From: Paludibacteraceae bacterium
Lineage (GTDB): Bacteria; Bacteroidota; Bacteroidia; Bacteroidales; Paludibacteraceae
Assembly: GCA_017450435.1 (NCBI GenBank)
Contig: JAFSTO010000068.1
Location: 1 to 64,000 of the forward strand
Length of the DNA stretch: 64,000 nt
Direction of reading: 5' to 3'
Under the pieces are notes generated by a model. That model was not told the origin of the DNA and made no database searches. It was given only the letters and a program-made list of their open reading frames with translations. Each line of letters starts with the position of its first letter. Positions within the stretch are counted from its first letter, which is position 1. Below, one piece after another: positions 9,006 to 19,476 of the stretch. Both the position numbers and the translations under genes were made by a program.

Positions 9006-12000
9006 TTATTCCATCTTTATAGAGAGTGCGAGTCCTTGCAACTCATGCAGCAGCACGTTGAAAGACTCCGGCAGTCCCGGTGTCGGGAACGGTTCACCCT
9101 TAACAATAGCCTCGTAAGCGCGAGCACGTCCGGTTACATCGTCAGACTTGACAGTCAGTATCTCGCGAAGGACGTGAGCAGCGCCGAAGGCTTCTATTGC
9201 CCACACCTCCATCTCACCGAAACGCTGGCCGCCGAACTGTGCTTTACCGCCGAGAGGCTGCTGAGTGATGAGGCTGTACGGACCTATTGAACGTGCGTGC
9301 ATCTTGTCATCAACCATGTGGCCGAGTTTCATAAAGTATGTCACACCCACTGTAGCCGGCTGGTCAAAACGCTCACCGGTACCACCATCGTAGAGGTAAG
9401 TCTTGCCCGAACGCGGCAGACCGGCCTGGTCTGTCCATTTGTCGAGGTCGTCCATCGTACATCCATCGAAGATTGGTGTTGCAAAATGTACGCCAAGTTC
9501 GTTACCTGCCCAGCCGAGAACGGCCTCGAATATCTGACCGATATTCATACGTGAAGGCACACCCAGCGGGTTAAGAACTATATCTACAGGAGTACCATCC
9601 TCCAAGAACGGCATATCCTCCACGCGCACAATCTTCGACACGATACCCTTGTTACCATGACGGCCTGCCATCTTATCACCCACGCGAATCTTACGGCTCT
9701 TGGCAATATAAACCTTTGCCATTTCAATGATACCGTTAGGCAGCTCGTCACCGATGGTCAGGTTGAACTTCTCACGTTTGAGGCGGGCATCCATCTCCTT
9801 GCTACGCTTGAGATAGTTGAGGACACAGGTACGGATAAGGTCGTTCTTGTGCTCATCCGTCGTCCAGCGCTCAAGAAGGACAGTCTGATAGTCGATAAGC
9901 TTGAGGTTCTCCTCCGTGAAACGTGCATTACGGACAATGAGTTCTGTGCCCATAAAGTCCTTGATGCCGACAGATACTTTGTCACCTATTATCACAAGCA
10001 GCTTGTGAACAAGCTCGTTCTTCAGGTCTTCTTGGTCTTTCTGGAACTTAGCGTCCATAGCGGCAAGTTGTACCTTCTCTTCCATCTTCTCCTTGCGGTC
10101 CTTCATATTACGCTTGTAGAGACTCTTACCTACCACTACGCCTTCCAATGACGGACTGGCCTTCAGCGAAGCGTCCTTCACATCACCGGCTTTGTCACCG
10201 AAGATGGCCTTCAACAGTTTTTCCTCAGGCGATGGATCAGACTCTCCCTTAGGAGTAATCTTTCCAACGATGATATCGCCCGGCTGCAGGTGCGCACCGA
10301 TGCGAATTATACCACGCTCGTCGAGGTTGCGGGTGGCGTCCTCACTGACATTAGGAATATCAGCGGTGAACTCCTCTATACCACGTTTGGTCTCGCGAAC
10401 TTCCAACAGTTCCTCTACAACGTGAACGGAAGTAAACATATCCTCACGTACAATACGCTCTGACAGAACGATGGCATCCTCGTAGTTGTAACCCTTCCAA
10501 GGAATATAAGCCACCTTGAGGTTCTTACCAAGTGCCAATTCGCCGGCCTGTGTGGCATAACCCTCAGTCAGTATCTGGCCGGCTTCTACACGGTCGCCTT
10601 TGCGGACAATAGGATGAAGGTCGATAGTGGTGTTCTGGTTCGTCTTCTGGAACTTCGGCAGTTTGTACTCCTTGTCTGCTGAGTCGAAGCTGACAAACTC
10701 CTCCTCTTCAGTGCGGTCATAGCATATACGTATGCAATCAGCATCGACGTAGGTTACCGTACCTGCACCTTCTGCAACAAGCTGTGTGCGTGAGTCTTCT
10801 ATCAGTTGTCCCTCGATACCGGTTCCTACGATAGGAGCCTCCGGACGAACCAAAGGAACAGCCTGGCGCATCATGTTCGAACCCATGAGGGCACGGTGAG
10901 CATCATCATGCTCAAGGAACGGGATAAGAGCTGCTGCGATAGAAGCAATCTGTGACGGAGCCACATCCATCAGACCTACCTCCTGAGGAGTAACAACAGG
11001 GAAGTCGTCCTTGTAACGGGTCTTAACACGACTGCGAATAAACCTACCCTCATCATCAAGCGGAGCATTACCCTGAGCTACGGTGAAATTCTCCTCGTCC
11101 TCTGCTGTCAGATAGACAATACCATCGTCCGACAAATCCACTTTGCCGTCCGCCGCTTTACGATATGGAGTCTCAATGAAGCCGAGATTGTTAATCTTAG
11201 CATAAATACAGAGAGAAGATATAAGACCGATGTTCGGTCCTTCCGGCGTCTCAATAGGACAGAGACGACCATAGTGAGTATAATGCACGTCACGTACCTC
11301 GAATCCTGCACGGTCACGACTAAGACCGCCGGGACCCAACGCTGACATACGACGCTTATGTGTAATTTCTGCCAACGGGTTCTGCTGGTCCATGAACTGA
11401 GACAAGGCGTTGGTACCGAAGTATGAATTGATGACCGACGATATAGCTTTGGCATTGATAAGGTCTGTAGGAGTAAACACCTCGTTGTCACGCACGTTCA
11501 TACGCTCACGAATAGTGCGGCTCATACGTGCAAGACCTATGCCGAACTGGTTGTACAATTGTTCACCTACGGTACGTACACGACGGTTACTCAAGTGGTC
11601 GATATCATCAACCTCAGCGTTGCTGTTGATAAGCTTAACCAGATACTTGATAATCTCTATAATATCCTCCTTGGTCAGCGTGCGGACAGACATGTCGGTC
11701 TTGAGACCCAGCTTACGGTTGATACGGTAACGTCCCACCTCGCCAAGGTCATAACGCTTCTCCGAGAAGAACAGGTTGTTAATCACCTCGCGTGCGGTGG
11801 CGTCATCTGCCGGCTCTGCATTACGCAGCTGGCGGTAGATATACAATACAGCCTCTTTCTCCGAACGGGCCGGGTCCTTCTGCAGGGTGTTGAAGATGAT
11901 AGAGTAATCCTCCTCTTCCTCCGTCTCCTTGTGAAGAAGGATAGTCTTTGCACCGCTCTCAAGGATAGTGGCACAATGCTCAGCTGTCAGTTCCGTCTCA

Positions 12001-12818
12001 CGCTCAAGAATAACCTCATGACGCTCAATAGACACCACCTCACCGGTATCCTCGTCAACAAAGTCCTCAGTCCATGCTTTCAGCACATTACCTGCCAGCA
12101 CACGGCCTACAACCTTGTTCATATTGTTCTTGTTAACCTTCACCTCGTCAGCAAGGTCAAAGCAGTCAAGAATATCCTTATCACTCTCAAAACCGATAGC
12201 GCGAAGAAGCGTTGTGACAGGCAGTTTCTTCTTACGGTCGATGTAAGCATACATCACCTTGTTGATATCGGTGGCGAATTCTATCCACGAACCGCGGAAC
12301 GGAATGATACGCGCCGAATAGAGTTTGGTACCATTAGAGTGGATACTGCTGCCGAAGAACACACCGGGTGAACGGTGCAACTGACTAACGATAACACGCT
12401 CTGCACCATTGATAACAAAGGTGCCCTGAGGCGTCATGTAAGGAATAGTACCAAGGAAGACATCCTGAATGACAGTATCGAAGTCCTCGTGATCGGGGTC
12501 TGTACAATACAACTTCAGTTTAGCCTTCAACGGCACACTATATGTCAAACCGCGCAGCAGGCACTCCTTGATAGTGTAGCGCGGACGGTCAATATAATAG
12601 TCTAAAAACTCAAGAATAAAATTATTGCGGGCATCAGCTATAGGAAAGTTCTCTGAGAAAACTTTATATAGTCCCTCCTGACGCCTCTGTTCAGGCGACG
12701 AATCCATGCTGAAGAACTCGTGAAAACTCTTCAGCTGAATGTCCAAAAAGTCAGGAAACGGCATCTGCTTCTTGATGGAAGCAAAACTGACTCGGCTTTG
12801 TTGATTTTTAACAGACAT
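9006..12818 (-). CDS. rpoB: RNA polymerase subunit beta
   Basis: 1270 aa. The N-terminus ([21 protein letters not shown]) and the C-terminus ([18 protein letters not shown]) match the Bacteroidota family. The fork and rifampicin-pocket region is visible: [24 protein letters not shown]...[14 protein letters not shown]. Residues in the classic resistance positions (S of TNALSQ, D of FMDQQN, H of ITHKRR) look wild type. The C-terminal clamp motif [18 protein letters not shown] is intact. The gene follows rplL after 151 nt that contain an attenuator-like hairpin, and precedes rpoC by 27 nt. Beta contacts the RNA-DNA hybrid and closes the active site with beta'. Confidence 0.98.
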   Translation of the reverse strand: MSVKNQQSRVSFASIKKQMPFPDFLDIQLKSFHEFFSMDSSPEQRRQEGLYKVFSENFPIADARNNFILEFLDYYIDRPRYTIKECLLRGLTYSVPLKAKLKLYCTDPDHEDFDTVIQDVFLGTIPYMTPQGTFVINGAERVIVSQLHRSPGVFFGSSIHSNGTKLYSARIIPFRGSWIEFATDINKVMYAYIDRKKKLPVTTLLRAIGFESDKDILDCFDLADEVKVNKNNMNKVVGRVLAGNVLKAWTEDFVDEDTGEVVSIERHEVILERETELTAEHCATILESGAKTILLHKETEEEEDYSIIFNTLQKDPARSEKEAVLYIYRQLRNAEPADDATAREVINNLFFSEKRYDLGEVGRYRINRKLGLKTDMSVRTLTKEDIIEIIKYLVKLINSNAEVDDIDHLSNRRVRTVGEQLYNQFGIGLARMSRTIRERMNVRDNEVFTPTDLINAKAISSVINSYFGTNALSQFMDQQNPLAEITHKRRMSALGPGGLSRDRAGFEVRDVHYTHYGRLCPIETPEGPNIGLISSLCIYAKINNLGFIETPYRKAADGKVDLSDDGIVYLTAEDEENFTVAQGNAPLDDEGRFIRSRVKTRYKDDFPVVTPQEVGLMDVAPSQIASIAAALIPFLEHDDAHRALMGSNMMRQAVPLVRPEAPIVGTGIEGQLIEDSRTQLVAEGAGTVTYVDADCIRICYDRTEEEEFVSFDSADKEYKLPKFQKTNQNTTIDLHPIVRKGDRVEAGQILTEGYATQAGELALGKNLKVAYIPWKGYNYEDAIVLSERIVREDMFTSVHVVEELLEVRETKRGIEEFTADIPNVSEDATRNLDERGIIRIGAHLQPGDIIVGKITPKGESDPSPEEKLLKAIFGDKAGDVKDASLKASPSLEGVVVGKSLYKRNMKDRKEKMEEKVQLAAMDAKFQKDQEDLKNELVHKLLVIIGDKVSVGIKDFMGTELIVRNARFTEENLKLIDYQTVLLERWTTDEHKNDLIRTCVLNYLKRSKEMDARLKREKFNLTIGDELPNGIIEMAKVYIAKSRKIRVGDKMAGRHGNKGIVSKIVRVEDMPFLEDGTPVDIVLNPLGVPSRMNIGQIFEAVLGWAGNELGVHFATPIFDGCTMDDLDKWTDQAGLPRSGKTYLYDGGTGERFDQPATVGVTYFMKLGHMVDDKMHARSIGPYSLITQQPLGGKAQFGGQRFGEMEVWAIEAFGAAHVLREILTVKSDDVTGRARAYEAIVKGEPFPTPGLPESFNVLLHELQGLALSIKME

Positions 12819-12915
12819 TGTGTTGATGTTATGTTGTATTTAACTGAATTTCCAAAGTGAGAGAGGTTAATTTCGGTTCATTTAACACAAATTAACCAAA
12901 TAGTCTTATTAAGAC

Positions 12916-12948
12916 AAAAAGGTTTAGACCCCCTAAGGGATCTAAACC
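12916..12948 (-). terminator. Attenuator-like hairpin between rplL and rpoB
   Basis: On the minus strand an 8-bp stem GGTTTAGA/TCTAAACC, extended by C/G pairs across a small mismatch, is followed at once by TTTTTG. It lies about 95 nt upstream of the rpoB ATG within the cotranscribed operon. Position and form match the partial terminator that lowers rpoBC expression relative to ribosomal proteins in other bacteria (established for E. coli); the role here is inferred. Confidence 0.7.
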
Positions 12949-12969
12949 TGTACCGTTTGAACGGTTAGA

Positions 12970-13347
12970 TTACTTGAGTTCAACCTCAGCACCTGCCTCC
13001 TCAAGAGCTTTCTTGAGAGCCTCAGCAGTAGCCTTGTCAACACCTTCTTTAACTACAGAAGGAGCGCCGTCAACCAAGTCCTTAGCCTCTTTCAGACCAA
13101 GACCGGTCTGCTCTTTAACGGCCTTAACAACCTGGAGTTTAGCAGCACCGGCTGCTTTCAGCACTACGTCGAAGGATGTCTTCTCCTCCTCAGCAGGAGC
13201 AGCAGCGGCAGCAGGACCTGCTGCTACAGCTACAGCAGCAGCTGCGGGTTCAATACCATATTCCTCTTTGAGGATGTTAGCGAGTTCGTTAACTTCTTTT
13301 ACAGTGAGGTTAACCAGTTGTTCAGCAAAAGCTTTAAGATCTGCCAT
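12970..13347 (-). CDS. rplL: 50S ribosomal protein L7/L12
   Basis: 125 aa, standard. L7/L12 forms the flexible stalk of the large subunit that recruits GTPase factors. The N-terminal dimer helix ([20 protein letters not shown]) is followed by an Ala/Pro-rich hinge (about residues 35-53) and the C-terminal domain with [20 protein letters not shown] and [15 protein letters not shown]. It is the fourth ribosomal protein gene of the rplKAJL group. The longer gap to rpoB (151 nt) holds the attenuator-like hairpin. Confidence 0.98.
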   Translation of the reverse strand: MADLKAFAEQLVNLTVKEVNELANILKEEYGIEPAAAAVAVAAGPAAAAAPAEEEKTSFDVVLKAAGAAKLQVVKAVKEQTGLGLKEAKDLVDGAPSVVKEGVDKATAEALKKALEEAGAEVELK

Positions 13348-13428
13348 TGTTGTATAGATTTAGAAAATTTGTTTATAATTAATATTGACTGTTTTGCAGA
13401 AACCGTTTCGTAGTCTTCCGACCGCCGA

Positions 13429-13962
13429 TTATTCTGCACGATCACCCAGCGTCTTCAGGACGCCATGAATGGTAGTACCTCCTGACTGAAGTGCGCTGAT
13501 AACGTTCTTCGCAGGCGACTGCAGCAATGCAACCAAATCTGCGATAAGCTCGTTCTTGCTCTTAACTGCGCAGAGGAAGTCAAGCTGGTCTGCACCTGCA
13601 TAGGTGGTTGACTCAACAAAAGCTGCCTTCAACGCCGGCTTAACGTCAGGATTCTTTTTATCTTTCTCACGATACGACTTAATCAGCTTAGCAGGAGCAT
13701 TGCCGGTGTTGCAAAGCATAAGGGCGGTGTTGCCCTTCAGCGTTGCAAACAACGACTCATCAACCTCACTGCCTTCCAGAGCCTTGTGAAGGAGAGTGTT
13801 CTTCACAACGAAGAGCTTAATCTCCTGCTTGAAGCAATCACGACGCAACTGGCTGGTCTTAGCTGCATCAAGTCCCTCTATGTTGACAACATAAAAGTGA
13901 GCATAGTTTTGAAGCTCTTCTTTTATCTGTCCAATAACCGCGTTTTTATCTTCCTTTTTCAT
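13429..13962 (-). CDS. rplJ: 50S ribosomal protein L10
   Basis: 177 aa. L10 is the base of the L7/L12 stalk. The N-terminal part (MKKEDKNAVIGQIKEELQNY, then YVVNIEGLDAAKTSQLRR) contacts 23S rRNA, and the C-terminal helix (ALLQSPAKNVISALQSG...HGVLKTLGDRAE) carries the L7/L12 dimers. It lies between rplA (44-nt gap) and rplL (81-nt gap). In other bacteria L10-L7/L12 binds its own mRNA leader. I see no obvious large structure in the 44 nt upstream, so such control would have to act elsewhere. Confidence 0.97.
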   Translation of the reverse strand: MKKEDKNAVIGQIKEELQNYAHFYVVNIEGLDAAKTSQLRRDCFKQEIKLFVVKNTLLHKALEGSEVDESLFATLKGNTALMLCNTGNAPAKLIKSYREKDKKNPDVKPALKAAFVESTTYAGADQLDFLCAVKSKNELIADLVALLQSPAKNVISALQSGGTTIHGVLKTLGDRAE

Positions 13963-14006
13963 TTCTTTAGTTTTGTTTTAGAGATGTTACAATAAGTTGG
14001 GCATGA

Positions 14007-14699
14007 TTACTCCATAGTCTTGGGGTCAATCTTTATACCCTGGCTCATCGTGCTGGAAAGATAAATGCTCTTAACGTAGGTGCCCTTGCTCACAGCCGGC
14101 TTCAGTTTGATAAGTGTCTGAACAAACTCCTTGGCGTTCTCAGCTATCTGCTCAGGGGTGAAAGACACCTTGCCGATAGAAGTGTGAACAATACCGAACT
14201 TGTCAACCTTGAAGTCAATCTTACCTTGTTTAACCTCGCGAACAGCCTTAGCCACGTCCATGGTAACGGTGCCGCTCTTAGGGTTAGGCATCAAGCCGCG
14301 CGGACCGAGGATACGACCCAGAGCGCCAATCTTGCCCATAACCGAAGGCATAGTGATAATAACATCTACATCGGTCCAACCGCCTTTTATCTTCTCTACG
14401 TACTCATCCAATCCTACATAGTCAGCACCTGCCTCTTTAGCAGCTGCTTCCTGGTCGGGAGTGCAGAGAGCGAGAACCCTTACTTGTTTACCCGTTCCGT
14501 GAGGCAGACTTACAACGCCACGAACCATCTGATTTGCCTTACGAGGGTCAACACCCAAACGGACGTCAACATCCACAGAGGCATCAAACTTGGTGGTGGT
14601 AATCTCTTTCACAAGAACTGCCGCTTCTTCAATCGAATAGGTCTTACCTGCTTCAATCTTAGAGGCAGCTAACTTTTGATTTTTTGTCAGTTTACTCAT
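14007..14699 (-). CDS. rplA: 50S ribosomal protein L1
   Basis: 230 aa, usual length. L1 forms the mobile L1 stalk near the E site. Motifs visible: [21 protein letters not shown] at the N-terminal domain, [17 protein letters not shown], and [15 protein letters not shown], the characteristic L1 rRNA-binding loop. The start [15 protein letters not shown] is the family N-terminus. The gene follows rplK after 14 nt. In many bacteria L1 represses translation of the rplKA messenger; I did not identify the site here. Confidence 0.98.
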   Translation of the reverse strand: MSKLTKNQKLAASKIEAGKTYSIEEAAVLVKEITTTKFDASVDVDVRLGVDPRKANQMVRGVVSLPHGTGKQVRVLALCTPDQEAAAKEAGADYVGLDEYVEKIKGGWTDVDVIITMPSVMGKIGALGRILGPRGLMPNPKSGTVTMDVAKAVREVKQGKIDFKVDKFGIVHTSIGKVSFTPEQIAENAKEFVQTLIKLKPAVSKGTYVKSIYLSSTMSQGIKIDPKTME

Positions 14700-14713
14700 A
14701 ATACAATTGAAGC

Positions 14714-15139
14714 TTAATCTTTAACAGTAATACCCATTGAACGTGCGGTGCCGGCTACCATCTTCATGGCGCTCTCCACCTCGAAGCAGTTGAGGTCAGG
14801 CATCTTATCTTCCGCGATAGCACGCACTTGCTCCGTTGTCACAGTAGCCACCTTCTTACGGTTAGGCTCTGCAGAACCCGACTTCGTCTTGGCTGCCTCA
14901 AGAAGCTGGATTGCTACAGGAGGAGTCTTAACAACAAAATCAAAGGTCTTGTCGGAATAATAAGTGATAACTACAGGAAGAACCTTGCCTGCCTTGTCTT
15001 GGGTTCTGGCATTGAATTGTTTGCAAAACTCCATAATGTTAATACCCTTCGAACCAAGAGCCGGTCCTACCGGGGGTGACGGATTTGCAGCGCCACCTTT
15101 AATCTGTAACTTAATAAAGCCAGCAATTTCTTTAGCCAT
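14714..15139 (-). CDS. rplK: 50S ribosomal protein L11
   Basis: 141 aa. L11 binds the GTPase-associated centre of 23S rRNA. Visible: [20 protein letters not shown] (proline-rich hinge that thiostrepton contacts) and [20 protein letters not shown], then the RNA-binding C-terminal domain ending [10 protein letters not shown]. It is the first of the rplKAJL genes, 70 nt after nusG. Start and end agree with the family. Confidence 0.98.
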   Translation of the reverse strand: MAKEIAGFIKLQIKGGAANPSPPVGPALGSKGINIMEFCKQFNARTQDKAGKVLPVVITYYSDKTFDFVVKTPPVAIQLLEAAKTKSGSAEPNRKKVATVTTEQVRAIAEDKMPDLNCFEVESAMKMVAGTARSMGITVKD

Positions 15140-15209
15140 AATTTTTTACTTGTTATAAATAGTTAGAAATAAACTATCGAGTAGTACCAACGACCCGTAA
15201 CATAGTCTC

Positions 15210-15755
15210 CTACTCCTTTACTACTTGGTTGAACGCCAGCTCTAAAGGAGTCTGACGGTCGAAAATAGTTACAATCACCTTCAGTTTCTTCTTGTCGCTC
15301 ATCACCTCTTCCACGGTGCCGCTGAAGTCGTTGAAAGGACCATCGGTCACTTTCACTCTATCGCCAACGACAAAGGTCTCTTCCACAAATGTGGACTCTT
15401 CCACCGTCTCATCGGTGCCAAACAGCTTATCAATCTCTGCTTGACGGACCGGAGTCGGCTTCTGGTCACGAGTAGTGGAAAGAAAACCGAGAACATTCGG
15501 CACGTTTCTCAAACGCGGATAACACTCGTCAGTCAAGTTGCACTCCACCAGCACATAGCCCGGAAGAAGCGTCTTGTCCTTGACAACGCGTTTACCGTTT
15601 CTCAGCGCCACAACCTTCTCTGTCGGTATCTGAACCTGAGATACAAACTGATCCAAATCAGCAGTCTTGCAGGCAGTCTCGATATACTCTTTAACTTTCT
15701 GCTCTTTGCCGCTGATAGACTTCAGCACATACCACTTGTAATTGTTCTCTGCCAT
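15210..15755 (-). CDS. nusG: Transcription termination/antitermination factor NusG
   Basis: 181 aa. The NGN domain ([20 protein letters not shown] and [12 protein letters not shown]) binds the RNA polymerase clamp. The C-terminal KOW domain ([24 protein letters not shown]) bridges to Rho or the ribosome. It has the standard two-domain length with no insertion. It follows secE directly (12-nt gap), the near-universal secE-nusG pair. Confidence 0.97.
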   Translation of the reverse strand: MAENNYKWYVLKSISGKEQKVKEYIETACKTADLDQFVSQVQIPTEKVVALRNGKRVVKDKTLLPGYVLVECNLTDECYPRLRNVPNVLGFLSTTRDQKPTPVRQAEIDKLFGTDETVEESTFVEETFVVGDRVKVTDGPFNDFSGTVEEVMSDKKKLKVIVTIFDRQTPLELAFNQVVKE

Positions 15756-15767
15756 GATACCAACTGA

Positions 15768-15956
15768 TTAAAACAGTCCGTAGATAAGAGTCATCAAATG
15801 CTCAAAGCACCAGTCGATAGCCCACACAACCAAGGCAAGCAATAAGGAAGCAATCATCACTATACCTGAGCTGGCTCTGAGTTCTTTCAGAGTAGGCCAT
15901 GTCACTTTGTGAACAAGCTCGTTGTAAGATTCTTTGATGTTGTCAACTATCTTCAT
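15768..15956 (-). CDS. secE: Preprotein translocase subunit SecE
   Basis: 62 aa, one membrane helix, the short form typical outside Proteobacteria. The amphipathic part (NIKESYNELVHKVTWPTLKE) contains the conserved W-P-T motif. It is followed by the helix SGIVMIASLLLALVVWAIDW and a short tail. SecE clamps the SecY channel in the inner membrane. It sits between tRNA-Trp and nusG. Confidence 0.95.
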   Translation of the reverse strand: MKIVDNIKESYNELVHKVTWPTLKELRASSGIVMIASLLLALVVWAIDWCFEHLMTLIYGLF

Positions 15957-16193
15957 AACTTTGTAGTTTATAATTACTGTTACTTATACTCCTACGCCAT
16001 GTCAAACTATTTTGCCCGAAAAACATAACCCCAACCAACAGAGCGTATTTCCCCACCCTATGATTGAAGCAATTTTCCGTAACATTTAGCAAATAAGTCT
16101 TTTTCAAAGCACACCCCTCGTAATTCAAAAGTATATTTAGCCTTTCTTTTATTCCGGGCAATACCTGATTTCGCCGTAGGACTTATTTCTTTG

Positions 16194-16264
16194 CACAGAA
16201 GGCAGGAATCGAACCCACATTGACGGTTTTGGAGACCGCTCTCCTACCATTGGAGGACTTCTGT
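16194..16264 (-). tRNA. trnW: tRNA-Trp (anticodon CCA)
   Basis: Minus strand: acceptor ACAGAAG/CTTCTGT, anticodon stem-loop GCGGT-CTCCAAA-ACCGT with CCA, and T-loop TTCGATT. No CCA tail is encoded. It lies between tuf and secE within the operon. Confidence 0.95.
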
Positions 16265-16267
16265 GTA

Positions 16268-16294
16268 CATCGGGCGAAGTAACTCCGCCCGATG
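16268..16294 (-). other. Hairpin between tuf and tRNA-Trp
   Basis: A 9-bp perfect stem CATCGGGCG/CGCCCGATG with a 9-nt loop lies 4 nt before the 5' end of tRNA-Trp. No T-run follows, so a processing signal between the tuf message and the tRNA is more likely than a terminator (inference). Confidence 0.5.
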
Positions 16295-16357
16295 GTGCCG
16301 CTATACGCCGCGACGCTCGTCATTTCCCAACTGGCGCTAATTTGCGCTCAATAGAAA

Positions 16358-17545
16358 TTAGTCAATGAGTTTGGTAATCTGACCAGAACCTACCGTACGA
16401 CCACCCTCACGAATAGCGAAACGAAGACCCTCAGAGCAAGCTACAGGATAGATGAGCTTAACCTGAATCTCAAGGTTATCGCCAGGCATTACCATCTCTG
16501 TTCCTTCCGGAAGAGTGATCTCACCGGTAACATCCATTGTACGGATGTAGAACTGAGGACGATAGTGGTTGTGGAACGGAGTATGACGACCACCCTCTTC
16601 TTTCTTCAAGATATAAACAGAAGCCTTGAACTCGCTGTAAGGATGAACAGCACCCGGGTGGGTGATAACCATACCACGGCGAACCTCGTCTTTGTCAATA
16701 CCACGGAGAAGCAGACCTACGTTATCACCGGCCTCACCTTGGTCAAGGAGTTTGCGGAACATCTCAACGCCAGTCACAACAGACTTCTTGCCCTCTGCGC
16801 CAAGACCGATAAGCTGAACCTCGTCACCAACCTTAACGACACCTGTCTCGATACGACCGGTTGCCACAGTACCACGACCGGTAATTGAGAAGACGTCCTC
16901 AACAGGCATAAGGAACGGTTTGTCAATAGCACGAGGAGGAAGCTGAATCCAGTTATCAACTGCGTCCATAAGCTCCATAATCTTGTCCTCCCACTCAGGT
17001 ACACCATTCAAAGCGCCGAGAGCAGAGCCACGGATAAACGGAGTGTTGTCAGCATCAAACTCATAGAATGCAAGAAGCTCACGCATCTCCATCTCAACGA
17101 GGTCAAGCATCTCAGGATCGTCAACCATGTCGCACTTGTTCATGAACACTACCAAACGAGGAACGTTCACTTGGCGTGCAAGCAGGATGTGCTCGCGAGT
17201 CTGAGGCATAGGACCGTCAGTTGCAGCAACAACGATGATAGCACCGTCCATCTGAGCAGCACCGGTAACCATGTTCTTAACGTAGTCAGCGTGGCCCGGG
17301 CAGTCAACGTGAGCATAGTGACGCTTCTCGGTCTGATACTCTACGTGAGCGGTGTTAATAGTAATACCACGCTCTTTCTCCTCAGGAGCGTTGTCGATTG
17401 AGTCAAACGAACGAAGCTCGGAAAGACCCTTCTTTGCAAGAACAGTGGTGATAGCAGCGGTAAGAGTAGTTTTACCGTGATCAACGTGACCGATAGTACC
17501 GATGTTTACGTGCGGTTTCGAACGGTCGAATTTCTCTTTTGCCAT
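16358..17545 (-). CDS. tuf: Elongation factor Tu
   Basis: 395 aa. EF-Tu delivers aminoacyl-tRNA to the ribosome using GTP. The GTPase motifs are intact: GHVDHGKTT (P-loop, about residues 19-27), [12 protein letters not shown] (switch II), NKCDMVDD (base recognition) and SALGALNG. Domains 2 and 3 follow ([34 protein letters not shown]). It sits directly after four tRNA genes and before tRNA-Trp/secE. It is the only tuf gene in the window. Confidence 0.98.
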   Translation of the reverse strand: MAKEKFDRSKPHVNIGTIGHVDHGKTTLTAAITTVLAKKGLSELRSFDSIDNAPEEKERGITINTAHVEYQTEKRHYAHVDCPGHADYVKNMVTGAAQMDGAIIVVAATDGPMPQTREHILLARQVNVPRLVVFMNKCDMVDDPEMLDLVEMEMRELLAFYEFDADNTPFIRGSALGALNGVPEWEDKIMELMDAVDNWIQLPPRAIDKPFLMPVEDVFSITGRGTVATGRIETGVVKVGDEVQLIGLGAEGKKSVVTGVEMFRKLLDQGEAGDNVGLLLRGIDKDEVRRGMVITHPGAVHPYSEFKASVYILKKEEGGRHTPFHNHYRPQFYIRTMDVTGEITLPEGTEMVMPGDNLEIQVKLIYPVACSEGLRFAIREGGRTVGSGQITKLID

Positions 17546-17675
17546 AGTAGATAAATTTGAATAACGTTATACTTTGTTTATCTGTTATTTCTTTTAACCA
17601 GTCGCGCACAAGCCATCCGCCGCCTTAGCACCAAATGCATTGTTCGACTTAAGACTTGACATTCCGACTTTTAAG

Positions 17676-17747
<72 letters not shown>

Positions 17748-17802
17748 ATTCCGTTTACCATTCGATTATACACCACTCTGCATTTTGCGTCCGGAAACGT
17801 TG

Positions 17803-17875
17803 AGCGGAAAACGGGGCTCAAACCCGCGACCCCCAGCTTGGAAGGCTAGTGCTCTATCAACTGAGCTATTTCCGC
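17803..17875 (-). tRNA. trnG: tRNA-Gly (anticodon TCC)
   Basis: Minus strand: acceptor GCGGAAA/TTTCCGC, anticodon loop CTTCCAA on stem CTAGC/GCTGG, T-loop TTTGAGC. It is the third tRNA of the cluster. Confidence 0.95.
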
Positions 17876-18003
17876 ATTTTCATTCTTCCACGAGAGCATT
17901 TTTACCAAACTCAACAAACACAACCGTCGTTTCGTACTGCATAAAAAAATCCTGCTCAAGCCTGCCGGCTCGGGCAGGAACCGCTCTCCCGAAGGATTTG
18001 TTG

Positions 18004-18085
18004 TGGGCGCGGATGGATTCGAACCACCGAAGCGAGTCGCAGCAGATTTACAGTCTGCCCCATTTGGCCACTCTGGAACACGCCC
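18004..18085 (-). tRNA. trnY: tRNA-Tyr (anticodon GTA)
   Basis: Minus strand: class II tRNA of 82 nt with a long variable arm (TGCGACTCGCTTCG region). Anticodon loop TGTAAAT on stem CAGAC/CTGCT-like pairs; acceptor GGGCGTG with CGCGCCC. It is the second tRNA of the cluster. Confidence 0.95.
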
Positions 18086-18115
18086 ATACAATAATGTGAA
18101 AGATTCCTTTTCTTG

Positions 18116-18189
18116 AGCCTCTTGTCGGATTCGAACCAACGACCCCGAGATTACAAATCACGTGCTCTGGCCAACTGAGCTAAAGAGGC
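18116..18189 (-). tRNA. trnT: tRNA-Thr (anticodon TGT)
   Basis: Minus strand: acceptor GCCTCTT/AAGAGGC, D-arm TAGCTCAGTTGGCCAGAGC, anticodon loop TTTGTAA, T-loop TTCGAAT. It is the first gene transcribed in the cluster, about 93 nt after the predicted start. Confidence 0.95.
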
Positions 18190-18288
18190 AATCTTGATTT
18201 ACGATTTGACCATTGACGATGTTCGACTCGCAGCACATGACATCGCTATAAAGACCTCGTCGTTGCTATCCCCGATAGAAAAGCGGTG

Positions 18289-18320
18289 CAAAGGTAATGC
18301 TTTTTTTTGAACCTACCAAA
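18289..18320 (-). promoter_or_regulatory. Promoter of the tRNA-tuf-secE operon
   Basis: Minus strand TTTG (18320-18317), 20-nt spacer, TACCTTTG (18296-18289): a full consensus match upstream of the first tRNA. A strong AT tract (eight A) lies in the spacer. It probably drives the tRNAs and tuf, and perhaps genes further down. Confidence 0.75.
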
Positions 18321-18377
18321 TAATTTGCAAAAAAAATGAAAAAAAAACGAATTGCCCAAATAAAAGCGGGCAAATAT

Positions 18378-19295
18378 TCACAAAGAAGCCCTTGGATGTG
18401 CTTTCTTATATGCAGCACGTAACTGATCAAAAGTGGTGTGAGTATAAACCTGCGTAGCAGCTAATGACGCATGCCCAAGCAGGTCTTTTATCGTATTTAT
18501 ATCAGCTCCGTTATTGAGCATTGCTGTTGCGAACGTATGCCTCAACACGTGCGGCGAATGTTTCTTCTGCGAACTGACCTCTCCCATTCTGCTCCGCACG
18601 ATAGAATATAGCTGTGCAGCCGTCAATGGTTTGCCTTTATTATCAAGAAAAAATGCTCTTTGTCCGGTCGTTGTCCCTGCCTCCATAGTATCTGCTCCGC
18701 CAAACTCCTCATCACGAAGCGAGAGATATTGCCTTATCATTTCCGTCAGCCTGTCGCCGAAAGGCACTATACGCTCTTTGCGACGTTTGCCGAACACGCG
18801 CACCTGCTGCTGCAGAAGGTCGATATCGTTGTCGCTCAAGCCTACCAATTCCGCCCGTCGCATACCGGTCTCATACAACATCTCTATTGCTAACGAGTCG
18901 CGTACCGAAGGGAAGTCATCGCTCCACTCCATCTGCTCCTCCGCACGGCTCATCTCCTGCTCCTTGAAGAACACCGGCAACGGCTTACTCACCTTGGGGG
19001 CTATCACACCTCGAGTTATATCCGTCTGAACTTTGCCTATACGCAGAAGATACTTGTACATTGACCTTAGAGACGACATTTTACGTCTGACCGTGCGAGG
19101 AGACGAACCTGCATCAAGCATACTAACCAACCACAAACGAACATCTTCCGTAGTGGTCATCCGCGGGTCCCATTCCGATGGATTACAATGAATAAACGAG
19201 CAGAATTCCTGCAAATCCTGCTCGTATGCTCTGACGGTATGCTCCGAATAGCGGCGCTCAACCTGAATATACTCTATAAAACCATCTATACCCAT
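18378..19295 (-). CDS. xerC: Tyrosine recombinase XerC
   Basis: 305 aa from the ATG at 19295 (MGIDGFIEYIQVERRYSEHT). The open frame extends 31 codons further upstream, but that part is a degenerate repeat and not protein-like. It resolves chromosome dimers at dif together with XerD. The N-terminal SAM-like core-binding domain is followed by the catalytic domain with R (ETGMRRAELVGL), H-x-x-R (SPHVLRHTFATAML), H (LLGHASLAATQ) and the nucleophile Y (VYTHTTFDQL). It stands alone between the tRNA operon and the kinase genes. XerC versus XerD is assigned by position and resemblance; a second Xer protein lies at 48271. Confidence 0.88.
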   Translation of the reverse strand: MGIDGFIEYIQVERRYSEHTVRAYEQDLQEFCSFIHCNPSEWDPRMTTTEDVRLWLVSMLDAGSSPRTVRRKMSSLRSMYKYLLRIGKVQTDITRGVIAPKVSKPLPVFFKEQEMSRAEEQMEWSDDFPSVRDSLAIEMLYETGMRRAELVGLSDNDIDLLQQQVRVFGKRRKERIVPFGDRLTEMIRQYLSLRDEEFGGADTMEAGTTTGQRAFFLDNKGKPLTAAQLYSIVRSRMGEVSSQKKHSPHVLRHTFATAMLNNGADINTIKDLLGHASLAATQVYTHTTFDQLRAAYKKAHPRASL

Positions 19296-19476
19296 CGTCA
19301 CTTTTTTACCTAACACCTTATCACTTAGTACTTGGTCACCTGATACTTTTGAGAGACGGTAAAAAATACAGTCTCTACACTTGGGCAAAACAACGGGATT
19401 CCGCGGACAACGTGAAGCGGGCTGTCAGACAATGTCAGTACTTAGCCATCCGGTGCTTAACCTCTTAGTCACTTCC

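Noticed and set aside
15943..16161. Minus-strand frame of 72 codons between tRNA-Trp and secE
   Set aside because: It overlaps the secE start, has no recognisable pattern and sits in a spacer of a conserved operon.
17785..18139. Open frames on both strands over the tRNA-Gly and tRNA-Tyr genes
   Set aside because: They are translations of tRNA genes (same as the one over tRNA-Ser at 30943-31233).
18378..19295. Integrase of a mobile element or integron
   Set aside because: Two stand-alone Xer recombinases of normal length (this one and 48271-49158), neither beside att-like repeats nor mobile-element genes; the housekeeping XerC/XerD pair explains them.
19296..19388. N-terminal extension of XerC
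   Set aside because: The upstream codons read through degenerate repeats, and the family starts at the ATG 19295.
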